Positions 23,541 through 37,331 of a DNA stretch of 64,000 nucleotides are shown here, one piece after another. Source of the stretch: Siphlonurus alternatus (taxonomy: Eukaryota; Arthropoda; Insecta; Ephemeroptera; Siphlonuridae); assembly GCA_949825025.1 (NCBI GenBank), contig OX463778.1, positions 30,015,969-30,079,968 on the forward strand, read 5' to 3'. Under the pieces are notes generated by a model that saw nothing but the letters and a program-made list of their open reading frames with translations, had not been told where the DNA came from and searched no databases. The first letter of the stretch is position 1, and the number at the start of each line of letters is the position of its first letter. The position numbers and the translations under genes were made by a program.

Positions 23541-26290
23541 CTTATGTCTAGCTAGAAATTAAATTAATTTAAGTTTACATAAATATACATATACAGTAAT
23601 TTAAACATGGAACATGCATGGATTTAATGGTTCCTTAAATCTGACATGCAGACTTTGCATTGTCCGTTACAAATAATACAAACATAAACTGATGTATATT
23701 ATAACAGATTACCGTAAAAATCATTTAAATTGCTGTAAAAAAGTATTTGACGTATCTGTGTACGAATATCTGCATTTAATTTTAAGAAGTAACAAATTTG
23801 TTGAAGAAATAAAATACTTCTATTTGAATTTGATTTTTTTATGAGTTTTGGTTTTGTTATTATCTAATATATTATATTTTTTCCAAGAACTTTCGAACTA
23901 GAAACAACATCAGGGGAAAAAAATCAAACATTCTTTTTGTGTTACTTCTATAATAAAACACACAAAAATCTCATTAAAATACCAAGCGTGTTCCTCTTTT
24001 TTTTTTTTTTTAATCTCCCAAACTCACAAATATCAGGAAGCGTAAAATTGTCATTCGTGGCATGTGTCTCATTAATTATGAGGAAAAACTTTTTGGCTAC
24101 GCACTTCTTATAGGAGAGTTGATGCATAAGTAAAAGCATCAGTATATTAGGGAACTTTAGAAGGGTATGTGTGGGATGAAAGTTGTGAGTATTATGCTGA
24201 GCGGCAGAGGTGGGCGAAGTGAATTCGTGCTTTTGTCGCATGTTGACGGGTGACCCGCGCGGTATAACAGCTATAGCTCCGAGCAGCACACACCAACAAC
24301 CAACAATGGCGCTATATATACGTGCGCAGAATAAATGAGTGGCTGCAACAACAAGCTCGCCCGCTATATATACCATCAGAGTGGAAATTATCTCCACAAC
24401 CTCGCCCTAATGTCCAATGTCCTCCCAAGTCTGCTGCTGCTTGCTGCATGTCTTTTAGTTAAAAGTTAAAAACGTCACCATATTTATTATACCTACTCTG
24501 TCTCTTGTTTGTTCTCCAATGATAATAGTACCATATTATATATTATATTGGATCACGTGGATAAACTTTTGGGTGGTATTTCTTTCGTTATAAGAATTTT
24601 AATTCAAAAATTATACATTATGAAGGAGCAAGACAAATGTTTGTCTCCATCTTTTTAAACAAAATTATAAATTGATAAAAAACAAAATAATTATTATGTA
24701 AAAATATGTCAAATTTATATTATATATAATATATTATGTATATAATTATACGCAGTATATACGATATTTTGCAAGTACAGGATTGAATTATTGATATTAT
24801 AGTTCACTGCATCAAATTGCATTCAAGTATAATTTAATTAACACATTGCATTTTATATAAATATATCTTTTCCTAAATATTAAATAAAACTATAAAATTT
24901 TCTTGTTTGTATTCGGTTGTCCCCGTGCTATCCATATACAGTACTTGTGCTTACCTATATAGCTTTCGCCCCCGAGTTGCCCCTATAATATTATATATGA
25001 CCTGCATGCTGCAGGAGTCCCTCCCGCGCGTGCAAAACTGTATGGTGTACAAGTCGGCACGATGCAGCCGTACTTGCAAGGCTGCTGCAATGTATATAAT
25101 TATATGAGCGAGTGGTGTCATAGAAACACATAGTAGCGCATACATATATATAATATTATATACCTAATGGAGCATATAGAGAGTCGGCGACGGTGGCTGT
25201 GTACCCTACTTGCCTTGAGAATTATACATGATGCTGCTGATGGTGTTGTTGCCATCGTTATATATAAGAGTCATTGTATTACAAATTATACAACTTTTTT
25301 TCCTCTTGTCGCAAAATGTGCACGTGGATTTTTAAGTAGGTTGTTTTTCTATAGAGATACATAGTGTTGAGAAAAAGTAAAGCATCTCTTATACTGCTTT
25401 GGAATTAATATTAAGTTATATACAGCCCGAGAGTATAATATATTATATACATATTGGTACATATATATAGACAGTGAAGGGAGGGAGAGGAGGTACTGCG
25501 TTCAAGGGCGAAATATAGACACGGCGCAAGGTTTCGAACACCCTATTTTTGCATTATATCTTTCAATACCTTGTATTATCTGTCAAGGATCTTGGTTATA
25601 TTAAAAATATTAAATTGAATAACTGATAATGGCTCGTTGACACAGTTTTTCTATTGATTGACATTCATCACTCACCATGCATAAATATAAGACACTGGAG
25701 TTAAAAAAATCACAGCAGACGCAACATCAAAATAAAAGGAAGGAGCTAGCTAGAAAGAGGATAGATTGGATCGAAGGAATAAGGCGAGAGAATATATTGA
25801 AATGAACTTCATAGAAAATCATCTATATAGACGTACAGCCTTTGTCTTGAAGAGTGGAATGGTGCAGCGCGTATGTACGTACACGCTGTTCCACTTTCAT
25901 ATACACAAATTGTACAATATTAAAATAAGACTCGTCATAAGTTTAGTATGTAAGTATAAGATATAATGCATTAAAGCTAATTTTTCAATGTATTAAAAAA
26001 TCTCTGATAAGAATAATTATTGAGGTGTATATTAATATGCTCCCCCCTTTTTTATTACATTATATAATGTAAAAATACGATATTCATGCAATTCTATGAA
26101 AATACAAATCAGCTAGCTGTGCAATGACCTCTATACCTTAATTCATAAAAAATGTATTATATATAATATAGGTAGGATTTCTTTGTTAAAAAAATGCGTA
26201 TATAGGCTATACTGCAGCATAAAAATTAGTATAAATTGTTTAGCTATCCTATGCTAAGTAATAGAGGCTAAGTATGGAGACAAAAAAAAA

Positions 26291-26293
<3 letters not shown>

Positions 26294-26341
<48 letters not shown>
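26294..26341. repeat. (AT)n microsatellite
   Basis: About 47 bp of AT repeat. Confidence 0.95.
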
Positions 26342-26344
<3 letters not shown>

Positions 26345-26459
26345 ATATTATGTGTATATATTATATTTTTATATTATATATTATATTGCATGGGAGGGAC
26401 ACGTATTATAAGTATACAGTTTTAATAAATAAATGGCTGTCTGCTTGTCTGGCCAATAA

Positions 26460-26710
26460 GGCAATGGTTCCCTGCTGCGATGGGTGGTGTGTGCCAAAAC
26501 CGTGCAACTTGGCGTTAGGACCGAGCAGCACACCTTGGCTTGAGCGGCGGCAGCGGCGAGTTATAATGTACTCCGGCAGCAGAGGCGGTGGGGAAGGTGA
26601 ACGACCCGCGCCGCGGACGTTGGTCCAGCCGTCCGTCCTCCCGCTCTCGCCGGCTTTATAGCGAGCACCAAGCAAGCAAGGTCGGCCGTATGCCCGGATC
26701 TCATCATCAC
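26460..26710. promoter_or_regulatory. GC-rich patch
   Basis: CpG-rich block (CGGCGGCAGCGGCGAG, GACCCGCGCCGCGGACG) without a recognisable exon. The open frames on both strands are compositional. Possible regulatory element or untranslated exon. Confidence 0.25.
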
Positions 26711-27479
26711 CTGATGTGGACCTCCTTTTTAGCCCTATATAGCTCGAAAAGCAAAATTCTAGTCAGTTCTATTGATTGAACGACATGAGATTAAAATTTT
26801 ATTAGAAAAATAACATGAAGTCTTGTAATAAATATATATTATAAATTATAGTATAAATTGAGACTGCATGTCTGCTTCAAACCCGGCTCTTTGCACTTTC
26901 TGATAAGAGAAGAATTAAAATAAAATAATTATCAATTAATTATACTGCATGTAGTACGTATATACTTATATACCAATAAAAACGATGTAAGTCGTTATGA
27001 ATTTTATATACAGTAGTGAACTTTTAGTTTGAATGAATCTAGGAATCATATAATTAATTATGATCGACAAATCATTTGCAAAGTAACTAAATCATTTGTA
27101 TATAATATATGTATAATATGTTTTATTTTTCTGTAAAATTCCATGTGACACTTTCTATGAGGAAAACTAGAACTATTATATTTTCAAAATAATTATAGAT
27201 ATTATCTTTCTTAACAAGTTACAAATGAGCAAATTTAATGAGTTTTTAATTGTTTCTTTGAAAAATAAATGTTCGAAAAAACATTTTATTTAAATTTTGA
27301 AAAATGATATACGATTTCTGTCCAAGAAGCATTTGTATCATTGTGTTTGCATTATAGTTGTGTATACACTTGAAGTTAAATTATGTGTGGGCAACAACAA
27401 CGATCGAGGTGGTAAGACTGCATGATAATGAGTTTCTCGTCACGTGTTACAATAAAGCCTCCTCTCGGTTACTCGTAGT

Positions 27480-27840
27480 GATTGTTTATTCTGAAGAGGA
27501 GGGCTACAGTCTGCCAGCCCTCGTACAGTATCGACCGATAACAGCCAGCCGGGCTGTTCATGGTGCTCACTTGGAGAACGGAGGAGCGCTAGCGTGGTTT
27601 TGACTGCCGTGTTCGTGGGGCGTGAAGGAATCTCAGTCTCGCCGCCTGCCTTCCCCCCTGTTGCCTGGCCGCCAGGTGAATCACCTGCCTGGGCTGCCCC
27701 TTCCCTCCGCCGGTGGTAGTGGTGGCATAAACACAACAAGCGAGCAAGCAAAACGCCTCCTCCTCCTCCTCCTCCTCGCCGTCTCTCGTTCTGCTTTCGC
27801 GCGTGGCTTCTCGTCCTCGAGGAAGAAAAGGCTCGTCAAA
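27480..27840. promoter_or_regulatory. GC-rich patch with CTC-repeat tract
   Basis: GC-rich block containing CCTCCTCCTCCTCCTCC (about 27757-27776) and CCGCCGGTGGTAGTGGTGGC. Splice-like strings occur but no family resemblance was found in any frame. Confidence 0.25.
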
Positions 27841-28130
27841 TAAAGAAACTATTGCATGCATCTTATGCTGCTGCATGCACTTCCATTGCATTAATAAATC
27901 TATGGCTTTAGGAAATACTAAATAGCATTGAGTTTTTCATCCATACATGGTTCTAAAAATAATTTCAAGTGTATATAATATAAAAAAAAAAATGAATGGT
28001 GTTTGGATCTCTCCGATAGCCCTGATCTCTCTCATGCACAAAACTGTGATAAAAGTGTGTTATTAGCAGTATCTTTAAATCCATTTCATGTCTATGAAGG
28101 CCAAATTATTGTTTTGTTTTATTTTTAAAT

Positions 28131-28180
28131 TATTGTTTATACATGGACAGCAATGCTGATAGGCTGTCCATGTAAACAAT
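28131..28180. repeat. 50-nt hairpin with about 19-bp stem
   Basis: ATTGTTTATACATGGACAG and CTGTCCATGTAAACAAT pair with one bulge around a loop of about 13 nt. Possible small RNA hairpin or tiny MITE. Confidence 0.5.
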
Positions 28181-28519
28181 ATATGACAGCAAGATTAAAT
28201 CTCATTTTATTGATCAAACAAATAGCGTCGGATGGTAAATTACACTTTGTTATCTTTATCTAAATTCTAAGTACCGTTTAAGTTCATAAGATATAATTAT
28301 ATATATATTTATAACATTGTATGATTGTTATAAATAATAATAATCGATTAAGTTAAAATGAGTTGGTGTCATTAAGTGCGTGTGAACGAGGAACACGTGA
28401 CCTTGTTATTTATGTCAATGGGAATTCTCCTCCCTCCATCAGCAGGTATTTAAGGGCGTGACGATAAACGAGTTAAGTTTGAAATGCTACAGTCAGACGT
28501 GTGTGTTATCATTTAAGAT

Positions 28520-28980
28520 GTCTTCCCGAGGAAGAGCTAAGTGACGAATGGGGCAATAAGTCGACGGCCGGCAGGCAGACAGCAGCTGGTAATGAGAACG
28601 GATGAGAGACCGCGAGGAGGAGAACGAAACAAGCGTGCTCACTGGCTAAGAGAGAAGCCGAGATATATTTATGATCTTGCGTGTAGAGAGATTTAGTCGA
28701 GACGTCTCGAATGCACTTTCCCCGCAACGTAGCAGTCGACGCCGTCCGCCCGCCCAGGGTCGAAAGACTTTTGTGGTGGCGTAACTTCACCGCCGTTGTT
28801 GCTGCTTTGCGCAAGCGTGCTTGCCGCCTCGTCATACTGGCCACCTCTCTCTCTGTCCCTCACCACCAAACTAACATTCCGAGCTGAAATAACCGCGACA
28901 TCACGAAATCCGGGGAGGTGAGGAATTCTTAGCGTGGGGCCCCCTCGTACCGTTTGGTGTACTATGAGCAACCAGCAAGC
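28520..28980. promoter_or_regulatory. GC-rich patch upstream of ski exons
   Basis: CpG-rich DNA (GCAACGTAGCAGTCGACGCC and neighbours) about 1.2-1.6 kb upstream of the first visible ski exon. TATTTAAG near 28447 is TATA-like, but there is no well-spaced initiator. It could be an internal promoter or enhancer. Confidence 0.25.
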
Positions 28981-30112
28981 TACAAGGCATAGCACCCTGG
29001 AATTCTAGAATACTGTATGTACAACGCTTAGATGATGCCTTCAAATATATTATGAACTCGACCGTTATTGTATAGAGTCTATAGACACCACATTAGTCTC
29101 TCTCTCTTATTTTTTTTTTTTTTTGTGTTACCTGTACTATTTATAACACTTAAAGTCTTTGGTGGATAGTTTAATTTTTAATTGAGTAAATATTTAGCAT
29201 CTTTATTCTTTACCTCACTTAAAAAATATTTTATTTGTTTTATTTTCATGCATTCATTAACCATTTCACTACAGCATATATATTATACCATTTACCATTT
29301 GTGTAAACCTGTAAAGTGTCAAACTTAAAAAGAAAAAAAAAAAAAAAAAAAAACAGAAACAAAACAATATAAAAACAACACAAAATAATAAAAAAACAGG
29401 CAAACAAATTCTATAAATTTGTACGTAGAAGTACTACTTATATGGTATTATATATAAACAAAAAAAAATGTTGAAAGAAAATATAATTAACACAGAAATT
29501 ATTAACAGAATAATACTTTTATGCTGTTATAATAGGCAAAAAATCAGAGAAAGAACGACAAAACATTTTTCAACTTGTTGCAATATCAACAGTCGCTGGA
29601 AGTGCATTGTACAAAAATGGAAGGCGAGCAAAGAGTAACCTCTGCTCAACGTCTGTGCGGCAGCGTGCGACTTGAAACAAGTTATTTTGACGTGCGGAGG
29701 TTACATTTTACATTATTATGGCAAAATGAATTGTGCTAGCTAAAATGTCTATTCGTAAACAAAACTTGTGAGGTCGCATGTCCAGCGAATCGAAAGAGGT
29801 CATTAATAGGTGTTATTAATAGACATGCAGCCTTTATAGGACAGCACGATGAATTATTACGATATGACCTAAATGACTGACTATAAGATATTGATAAAAT
29901 TACTAAAAAAGTAATTAGCAATGAATTGGCAAAGTTTCCATATAGTCTCAGATTTTTGTTCCTGTGCAGCTAAGAAGTTGTCCCCTCTAAGTTGGTGCTT
30001 GAAATTATTGTTGGGTCCCTGCGAGCGTTTAATGTTTTGTTAATATTGTTAATTAATACTTCTTGTTTTCCTGCGAGCGTGTCTAACCACGTTGCTGTCT
30101 TGTTTGCTGCAG

Positions 30113-30423
30113 ACGGAAGCACCACTCCTGACCGAGGTGAAGGAGGAACCGGGCACCACCACCACTGGCAAACGGCCTCGTCTGCACGACCAGCAGGAGG
30201 CTGCGGCAGTGGCGCATTTCAATGCTGCAGCTGCAGCCGCGGCCTCGTACCACCTCTACGAGCCCTACCTGTATGCCTCATACTACCACGACCCCTGGGG
30301 ACACATGCCCACCGCGGCAGCCGCAGCAGCTTTTAGACCCTGGCGACCCCCCACCACCTACTCTAAAGAGGCTGTAGCTCCCAAGGGACTACTACCCTCA
30401 ACAGTCGCATCCCTCAGAGACTC
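30113..30423 (+). CDS. ski: ski coding exon A (first in window)
   Basis: The acceptor is TGTTTGCTGCAG, and the exon enters in phase 0 with TEAPLLTEVKEEPG. It contains KRPRLHD, an alanine-rich run, the aromatic patch HLYEPYLYASYYHDPWGH and FRPW, and ends RDS with the donor GTGAGT splitting the Ser codon (two bases here, one in the next exon). Confidence 0.75.
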
Positions 30424-32874
30424 GTGAGTACACACAACAACCCTTTTCACAGCATGCAGTGAGCTCACCCTCTCTCTCTCTATTCTCTTTTATCTTTTCT
30501 ACGTTATTTATAATGAGCACGGCATGCATAAACTTTTTTTTTATTTTTTTGGTTCCAATTGCAAACAGGCGCGGATCCCGGGGGGAGGGGGGGGGAGGAG
30601 GGCTGGAAGGCCGCCGCTCCCCGAAATTTCGGATTTAACGTTTTAACGTGGGCAATATATATAGGTATTTCTCCCACTCCAAATTTTGTTTTTAACATTA
30701 GCCTTATGAAGACGGCCTCCCCCCCCCCCTTCCCCGAAATTTGGTTCTGGATCCGCGCCTGTAAATATATTATACATTGTATACTAAACATTGACTATAA
30801 TTATGTATAATTGAAACATAAAAATTAAGGGAAAGGCGAGGAAAAGGTTGATACCCTCGAATTAATAAAACAGTGTATAAAAAATATCAAATTTACACAT
30901 GCATGTTTATATATTTTTGTAAAATATATAATAATATTTGTTGTTGCAGGCTGCCGAGCTCGCAACCCCCCCACTTCCTGAGCCAGGGTCCGCCTGTGCT
31001 CCTGCACCCTGAGCGAGTGGTGCCCCTATCTGAGTCTGAGCGCTTTGTGCGTCAGCCCAACGTGGCGCTGGCCCCAGCCACGCAGCAGCTGAGGCCGCCG
31101 TCGCGTCCTGAGGTTAGTTCTCCTGCTGGCCTGCAGCTGTTGTGTTGCAGGAATATCATGAAATAACTTCGAAAATTAGATTTTAATTAATATAATATAT
31201 GTAGAAAAGATAGCTCTAATTTTAAACCTGAAAATCATTAGTTTTTAATGCATGTTGGTTTTACACAATGTAAAATCTGTTTGTTTTGTTTTTCTTTTTC
31301 TTTCTCATTTGACTCTGTGCATAGAAAGTGAGAAACTGGAGATATTTTTGTGTTTATAGATAAGAGTGAGCTATCACAAATCTTTAATGTTATCAATATT
31401 TTTTAACTAAGCAAATTAATGATCTTCGGGGACAGCATAGCGCAAATTACTTTGTAAACAGTTTTATACTAAAGCACAACTGTTCGTAAATGCACAGAGT
31501 CTGCACAAATGAGAAAGAAAAAAGAAAAAATACACAGATATTACATTGTACTGTAAATGTTAAATTACACAAAATGTTTCAACTGATTCTTGATTTATAA
31601 AGCAGTTGTTCATTTACAAATAGTTGAAATCTTGTGTTAACGTATGGGGAAAACATAGTGTGTGCCATGTGTGCTAAAGGTAGGCCTAGGGAGGCTGGAA
31701 TGTTGCATGCATGATGGGCAGAAGTGCTCTGGTGGCCCGTAAGATTGCGGTGCTGACTGCAGGCGCTGCCTGGTTGCAGTTTTGCTGATTGCCGCCGTGC
31801 TGTGCGCAGGTGAAGAAGGAAGTGGAAGACGAGGTGGAGGAGGTAGCAGTGGCGGTGGGGGCTGTGCTGCCATCGTCGGAGGACCGCAAGTCGCTGCCTG
31901 AGCCTTCAAAGACCCAGCAGCCGAAGGCCCCCGCCGCTTCCACGCCACACCCCTCCTCTGCCCCGCAGCCTGCGTACAACCCAGAGATTGAGCTGTCGTC
32001 TGACACTGAAGAGGACAGCAGCTCGGAGCGCGGCGGCGAAGCAGAGGAGCTGCTGGAGAGACTGGCACGCTGCGTGGCTACCTGCTCAGACCAGGCAGAC
32101 ATGCGACTACAGGGTGAGACTGCTCTGCGTACCCTTGGAGTAGACCTGCTGGCGTCGAGAGAGGCTCGCAACCTTCTTGCTGCTGAGAACCAGCTGTTAA
32201 GGGAGAAAGTGGTGCTACTGGAGGACAGACTCAAGACCACAACCTCTCACCACACCAAGGTGAGCACTTGAAACACCACTAACAAATATCCATGTTGTAT
32301 TTGTATTTGTACAACCAATTATTAAAATAAATTATTATTATTACCCCCTTACTTTTTTTTTTTTTTTTTTTCTTTTTGAGATTTGTATACTGTTCTAAAA
32401 AGAGTATTCACAAAGAACTTTTCCCTGTTTTCAGTCTAAAATTAATTCCATGCAGATTTGTTACTCTCTTAAGTGCCAGAATTCTAAAATTTGATGCTAC
32501 AATTTGTAGGTTAAAATTGATACCAAGTTCTTGTGTGTCTCAAAAAATTATTAAATAAGCAACTGTACATTTTCTGAATAACTTCTCTGTATAAATACAG
32601 GGCATTCAATGTTGACATTGTGATGCATTCTTTACAGGAGCTAGAGGCGTTGGAAGAGAGGCTAGTGATATCTGATCGACAGCGCTGCGAGCTTGAGCGG
32701 GAGTTGACACGATCTCGCGAGGGCTCTGAGCGAGGTAGGTCATGCTCCCGAGAAAGCTCAGCGACCCCATGTAGTCCTGCCACCTCGGTCATCACTTCTG
32801 CAACAGCAGCAGTCATCTCCCCTCCCCCTAACATCAAGACAGAACCAGCAGAACCCCCAGAGCCTGCGGAATAG
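30113..32874 (+). CDS. ski: Ski/Sno family transcriptional co-repressor, C-terminal 386 residues
   Basis: Coding exons are 30113-30423, 30950-31112, 31810-32259 and 32638-32874 (stop TAG 32872-32874). All junctions are GT-AG and keep one frame, giving 386 codons plus stop. Landmarks shared with vertebrate SKI, in order, are a KRPRLHD nuclear-localisation-like string, FRPW, LPSTVASLRDS (SKI has L...IRDS) and PNVALAPATQQ (SKI has PNVALAPPAQQ). After these come an acidic SSDTEEDSSSE stretch and a C-terminal leucine/glutamate coiled coil (LLAAENQLLREKVVLLEDRL and onward). Ski/Sno proteins bind Smads and recruit N-CoR/HDAC to damp TGF-beta signalling; the coiled coil mediates dimerisation. The N-terminal domain is outside the window. 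Three sumoylation-type sites (VKEE, VKKE, IKTE) are visible. Assignment to Ski rather than another coiled-coil co-repressor rests on these short motifs. Confidence 0.75.
30566..30761. mobile_element. hAT-like MITE in ski intron (196 bp)
   Basis: The ends CAGGCGCGGATCC and GGATCCGCGCCTG are inverted, with CCCCGAAATTT / AAATTTCGGGG-type subterminal similarity. Related to the copy at 58642-58805, which has a clear 8-bp target duplication. Here the flanks do not match cleanly, so it is an older or rearranged copy. No coding capacity. Confidence 0.75.
30950..31112 (+). CDS. ski: ski coding exon B
   Basis: The acceptor is TTTGTTGTTGCAG. The first base completes the Ser codon. It encodes 54 further residues including LSQGPPVLLHPERVVPL, RFVRQPNVALAPATQQ and RPPSRPE, the SKI-like PNVALAP block. 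The donor GTTAGT is a weaker match than the others. Confidence 0.75.
31810..32259 (+). CDS. ski: ski coding exon C
   Basis: The acceptor is GTGCTGTGCGCAG, phase 0 at both ends, 150 codons. It begins VKKEVEDEVEEV (acidic, with a SUMO-type VKKE). A Pro/Ala/Ser linker follows, then ELSSDTEEDSSSERGG (CK2-like acidic serines) and the start of the coiled coil (EAEELLERLARC, LLASREARNLLAAENQLL). The donor is GTGAGC. Confidence 0.8.
32638..32874 (+). CDS. ski: ski terminal coding exon D
   Basis: The acceptor is CATTCTTTACAG. It continues the coiled coil (ELEALEERLVISDRQRCELE), followed by an Arg/Ser-rich stretch (SREGSERGRSCSRESS) and a tail with a SUMO consensus (IKTEPAEPPEPAE). The stop TAG is at 32872-32874. 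Confidence 0.8.
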   Translation, partial: ELEALEERLVISDRQRCELERELTRSREGSERGRSCSRESSATPCSPATSVITSATAAVISPPPNIKTEPAEPPEPAE

Positions 32875-35800
32875 GCAGCGAACATTGCCCAGTGAAGTGT
32901 TGTCTCTCCTTCTCTCATACTGCCTGGCTGCAGTCTGATAAAAAAACTTGTTTTTTTTTTTTTTTTTTTTTTAAAAACAAACATATTTTTTAAAAATAAG
33001 TACAAAACTTGACTTTTTATATTGTGCTGTGAATTTTCTTGCATCATCTTTTTTTTATATCTTCAATAAAAAAAGAAAAACATTTTCTGTATTCATCAAG
33101 CACAAGAAAAAGTTTTTTAATTTTATTTCATATGTATAATATATAATGTATATATGCAATGTAATATTATGTTATTAACTATATTGTCCTCATCCTTTTT
33201 ATTGTATAAAAATTTTATCCTACCGTTACAATCATATATGTTACATGTAAAATAACAAAGAAAAAAGAAAGAAAGAAAACATTTAAATATATATAAATAT
33301 ATATAGTATATAGTATCTTTGGGATTAATTTGATCTCATTGTCAAAACTTTTTTTTTTCCACTTTTAAGAGAAAAGTGAGAAAAAAATATTCATACCTAC
33401 TTGTCTCAGGCTTTTCATCACGTAAAATATACATTAACATACTAAAATACTATAATTTACATAAAAGCTGCTCGGTGCAACATGGGCTAAAGAACGTAAT
33501 AAACTAGTACGTAAAAATTCAATTGTCAGGTGTGTCTATATAGAGCTGAGACTTAAAGAGCCTACCTACCTGCCTGCAGTGACTGTAGATAGATATAGAT
33601 AAAGAATTGGTGTGATCCACACACCAGTCCTAATGTGCCAACATTCTGCTGCTGTTTTACCTGGCAACATCGACTGAAACTAATTATTTATTTCTGTCTG
33701 TAAGTAGAATGTTGTTGGAACCCATTGTAGTGTGCCAGCACTCACCCCCACCCTCCCTCCCTCCCTAATACTGTGATGGGGACGTTGACAAGAAGTTTAT
33801 CTAGTGTTTTAATACTATCTTTTAAATTATTTAATACTTATGTTATTTTTTTATATTTAATCAGAAGACACTGGTCAATATCAGGGTCATTAACTAATAT
33901 TTATAATATTAATATATTTAAAGTTAAATGTTATTTCTATCAAATCAATTTTACTTTAATTGCACCATTTTAATTACTTTTTCTTTTTTATCTCTAATTA
34001 CATTTTATAAAGTTCTGCTTCTATAAATATTTGGTATTTTTTTAAATTCCTCAAACTATGTTATTATTGCAAATTTACGAAAAACAATATTTGAAGCACT
34101 AGCAAAACTTTTCAATGCCTACTAATGTATACAGTAGACCCATATACCACAGGGCAGCTAATGACGTTCATATTGTTCAAAACTCGTTATTGTAAATAGC
34201 CGTAACTGTATCCCTCCAAAAGGGTGTAAACATAACAGTCTGGTAATATTAAATAATGATCATGCAGCATCAGCAAGCCAGTTGCACACTGCCAAACAAC
34301 AATAAATTTTACTACAAGAATACTGGCCAAGTATGTAGCGTATTACAATACAAAATGAGCCTTTTTTCATATACCATGGACTTTTCTATAAAGTTTAAAA
34401 TAATGTTAAACTGCTCAAGTAATTTCCTATTATCATTACAACGCCTTAAATAATAAGGATTGTAGCGACATCTTGGTCATTTCTTTGTGTTTTCCTCGCA
34501 ACCATATATTTCATGTAATAGCCAGCCAACAATAGTTAATATTTTAACAATGCTGAATGACGACAACATTTTTGTCCTCCATGGGTACCTGATTATTTAC
34601 AGTAAATTTTCAAATAAAAATAATAGTTACAAAAACAAAAAAGCAAACAAAAAAATAAAATGAAATGAAAACTTCAACAACTATGTATAGAGTTAAAAAA
34701 AACAAAACATTATATTATTATAACATAGATTTACAGATAAAAAATATTAGGAATTTATATAATATAACCTCAGTTAGAGCAGCTTATTAATTAATCTGCT
34801 CCTTAGCAATAAGAAAATAGCTACTGTTGCATTGCGTTTATTAAAATATATTGATTACTATGCTATGTGTGTGCATAATGCTGGCGGGATTGGATATACA
34901 TAATATTTTAATTGATACTGAAATAATATTAAACCACAAAAAAAAATAACAAGGTTCCCGCAAGCATACTGTATGCTGCCTGTTGGCCAACTGATTGTTT
35001 GTTGGTATTTTTCAAAATACTGTTTTTATTAAAATAGAATGAAGAGGCAGCAAGGAATGGATATATATAAAAAAAATAATTTATATATTTAAAAAGTAAT
35101 AGCTAATATTTAGAACCACGTATTTTGTGATTCATGGGATGAACATTTGATTTGATAAAGAAAGCAAATTGAATGGCACAGGGTAATCAAAGTTGAATAG
35201 AAAAAGTGAATGGTGTTGATGATGATGTTTTAAATATTTAATTTTATCTCTGACACCCATTGAATGAGCGAATATACATCCCTCCCATTGAAGTCTAATG
35301 TAAATTAATTTGGCTTGTATATATGCATACATATATAAACAAACAAGCCAAATTAATTACACACATGTATGAATAAAAATTGTTCATTAAAATTTTGACT
35401 TTTTTTTTTCATGAATCACAAATAATGAGGTAGAATGTACTGGAAATTAATAAAATGGAAGAAAAAAAAAAAAAAAAAAAAATCAAATTCTATAGAAATG
35501 AATTGTTAGACATTCTAGCAAGGTTACTGCAGTTATTAAAAGAGTGCTTATATAAAGAGAAAAAAAATATAAATGGCCTTGTTAATTATTTATTAAATGT
35601 GTACTACTTTGGCTCAAAATATTGTATGAGTGGGCATAATTATATATGTTTAGGCTTTTGTCATTAATTTTTAATCGAAACCTTTTGGAAAAGTGTTTGA
35701 AAATTCAATAAGCTTTTCTAAAAAGCAAAAATTTAAAATGTTAATTTCCCCATACACAACAAGTAAAAAATAATTTTGTAATGGAATAACAAATTTAAGA

Positions 35801-37297
35801 TTTTAATTTTGTGTACGGAACAAAAAATATAATAAAAGCCTAAACAGATATCAATTTTCAGTGAACTGGTTTCATGAAATATTAATAGAAAAGTAATACT
35901 ATGTAAATTTGTTTTTTTATATATAATATTATAAATGATTCACTTGCCTCATTATATAGTGTGTTGAACATTGATGCAAAACTTAAAAAATAAAAAAATA
36001 AAGTAAAAAAAAAAAAATGAATGTACGTACGTAAGTGTGAGCAGGTTGAGAGAGCATACATAACACACAGGCTCTGGATGTATTGGTAATGATGGATATA
36101 CAAAGATGCAATTTTAGATGTGATCAAGCAATCAGGATGATTGAATAGATTGTATTTAATATAGCAAAGATTGAAGTGCCGTAGACTCATAAATGCAGAC
36201 ATTAACAGCATAAAAGATACACAAAATTGCACATTTACTGGTGTTCATCCCCCCACCCTCCCCTGTATTTGTTTCAGATGAACAACAAAATTATCTTTGT
36301 TCCCTGTGATGCCTATGTTGGTGCTCACTGATGGAATAAAATGCTCAACATTTTCACTAAATAAATTAATTCTGTAATGAACAGTTTGATCAGATAATCA
36401 TTCTATTTCAATTTGGAAACTAAGTATTTCCACACCAACAAATTTATTAGTAAGACCACTATAATATTTTTGGTAATTATGTGCAAAGATAATTTATCTA
36501 CTGAGTTTTATGTCGTCTTGCAATTAAAATCCAAAGTCTCCGAGCCTTCAACTGCTAATAAAGAAAAGCTTAGCTTACATAAAATGTGAAACTGGAAGAA
36601 AAAATTTAATAATTACGTAAAGCGTTTTATTGTTTGTTGTTTTCTATGTTATAATATATTTCAAGCCATATTGCACTTAATTTTAATTAAATGTTAAATT
36701 GTCTTGAACCATCCCAGTGCAGTTCTGACATGTTCAAATCTTAATTGTCACTGCAACTGCTAAATTTGTTATTGTAAAACATCCTTTATTAAACCATATT
36801 GCTTGATCTGCCAGCAGGGCTCAATGTTTTGTTGACTGATTTTTTTTTTCTTTCTCTCTCTCTCTCTTGGAAATAACTTTTTTAGGGGAACACCATAGTG
36901 TTCATATTTTCCATTTTATTATTAATAATGATAATTGCTATATTATTTTTTTGCTGTAGACTGTTATTAATAAGAAATTATCATGAAATAATACAGATCA
37001 TGAGATTATACTCTAAAATTGTGTCACTTTTTTTTTAGGGGGGGGGGGGAGAAATAGGAATGTTTTTATATAGAAGTTTGAAAGTGAGGGAGTAAGAAAA
37101 AGAACAATGAAAAAAATAATTGTTTGTGAAGGAAGGCATTTCCTAACCCCTTGTATATCCCCTTCTCTGTTCAATTAGATATGCAGCTTTTTATAAATAA
37201 CAATTATATTCTGTATATTACATTGCAAAACAGATGAAATGGCAGACATTTCTTCTTCTTTTTTCAATGTCATAGTGTTTTGCAAACTTTTTACGCT

Positions 37298-37331
<34 letters not shown>

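Noticed and set aside
31637..32240. Long minus-strand open frames opposite ski exon C
   Set aside because: Shadow frames of the GC-rich ski exon. The plus strand has splice sites and Ski-family context.
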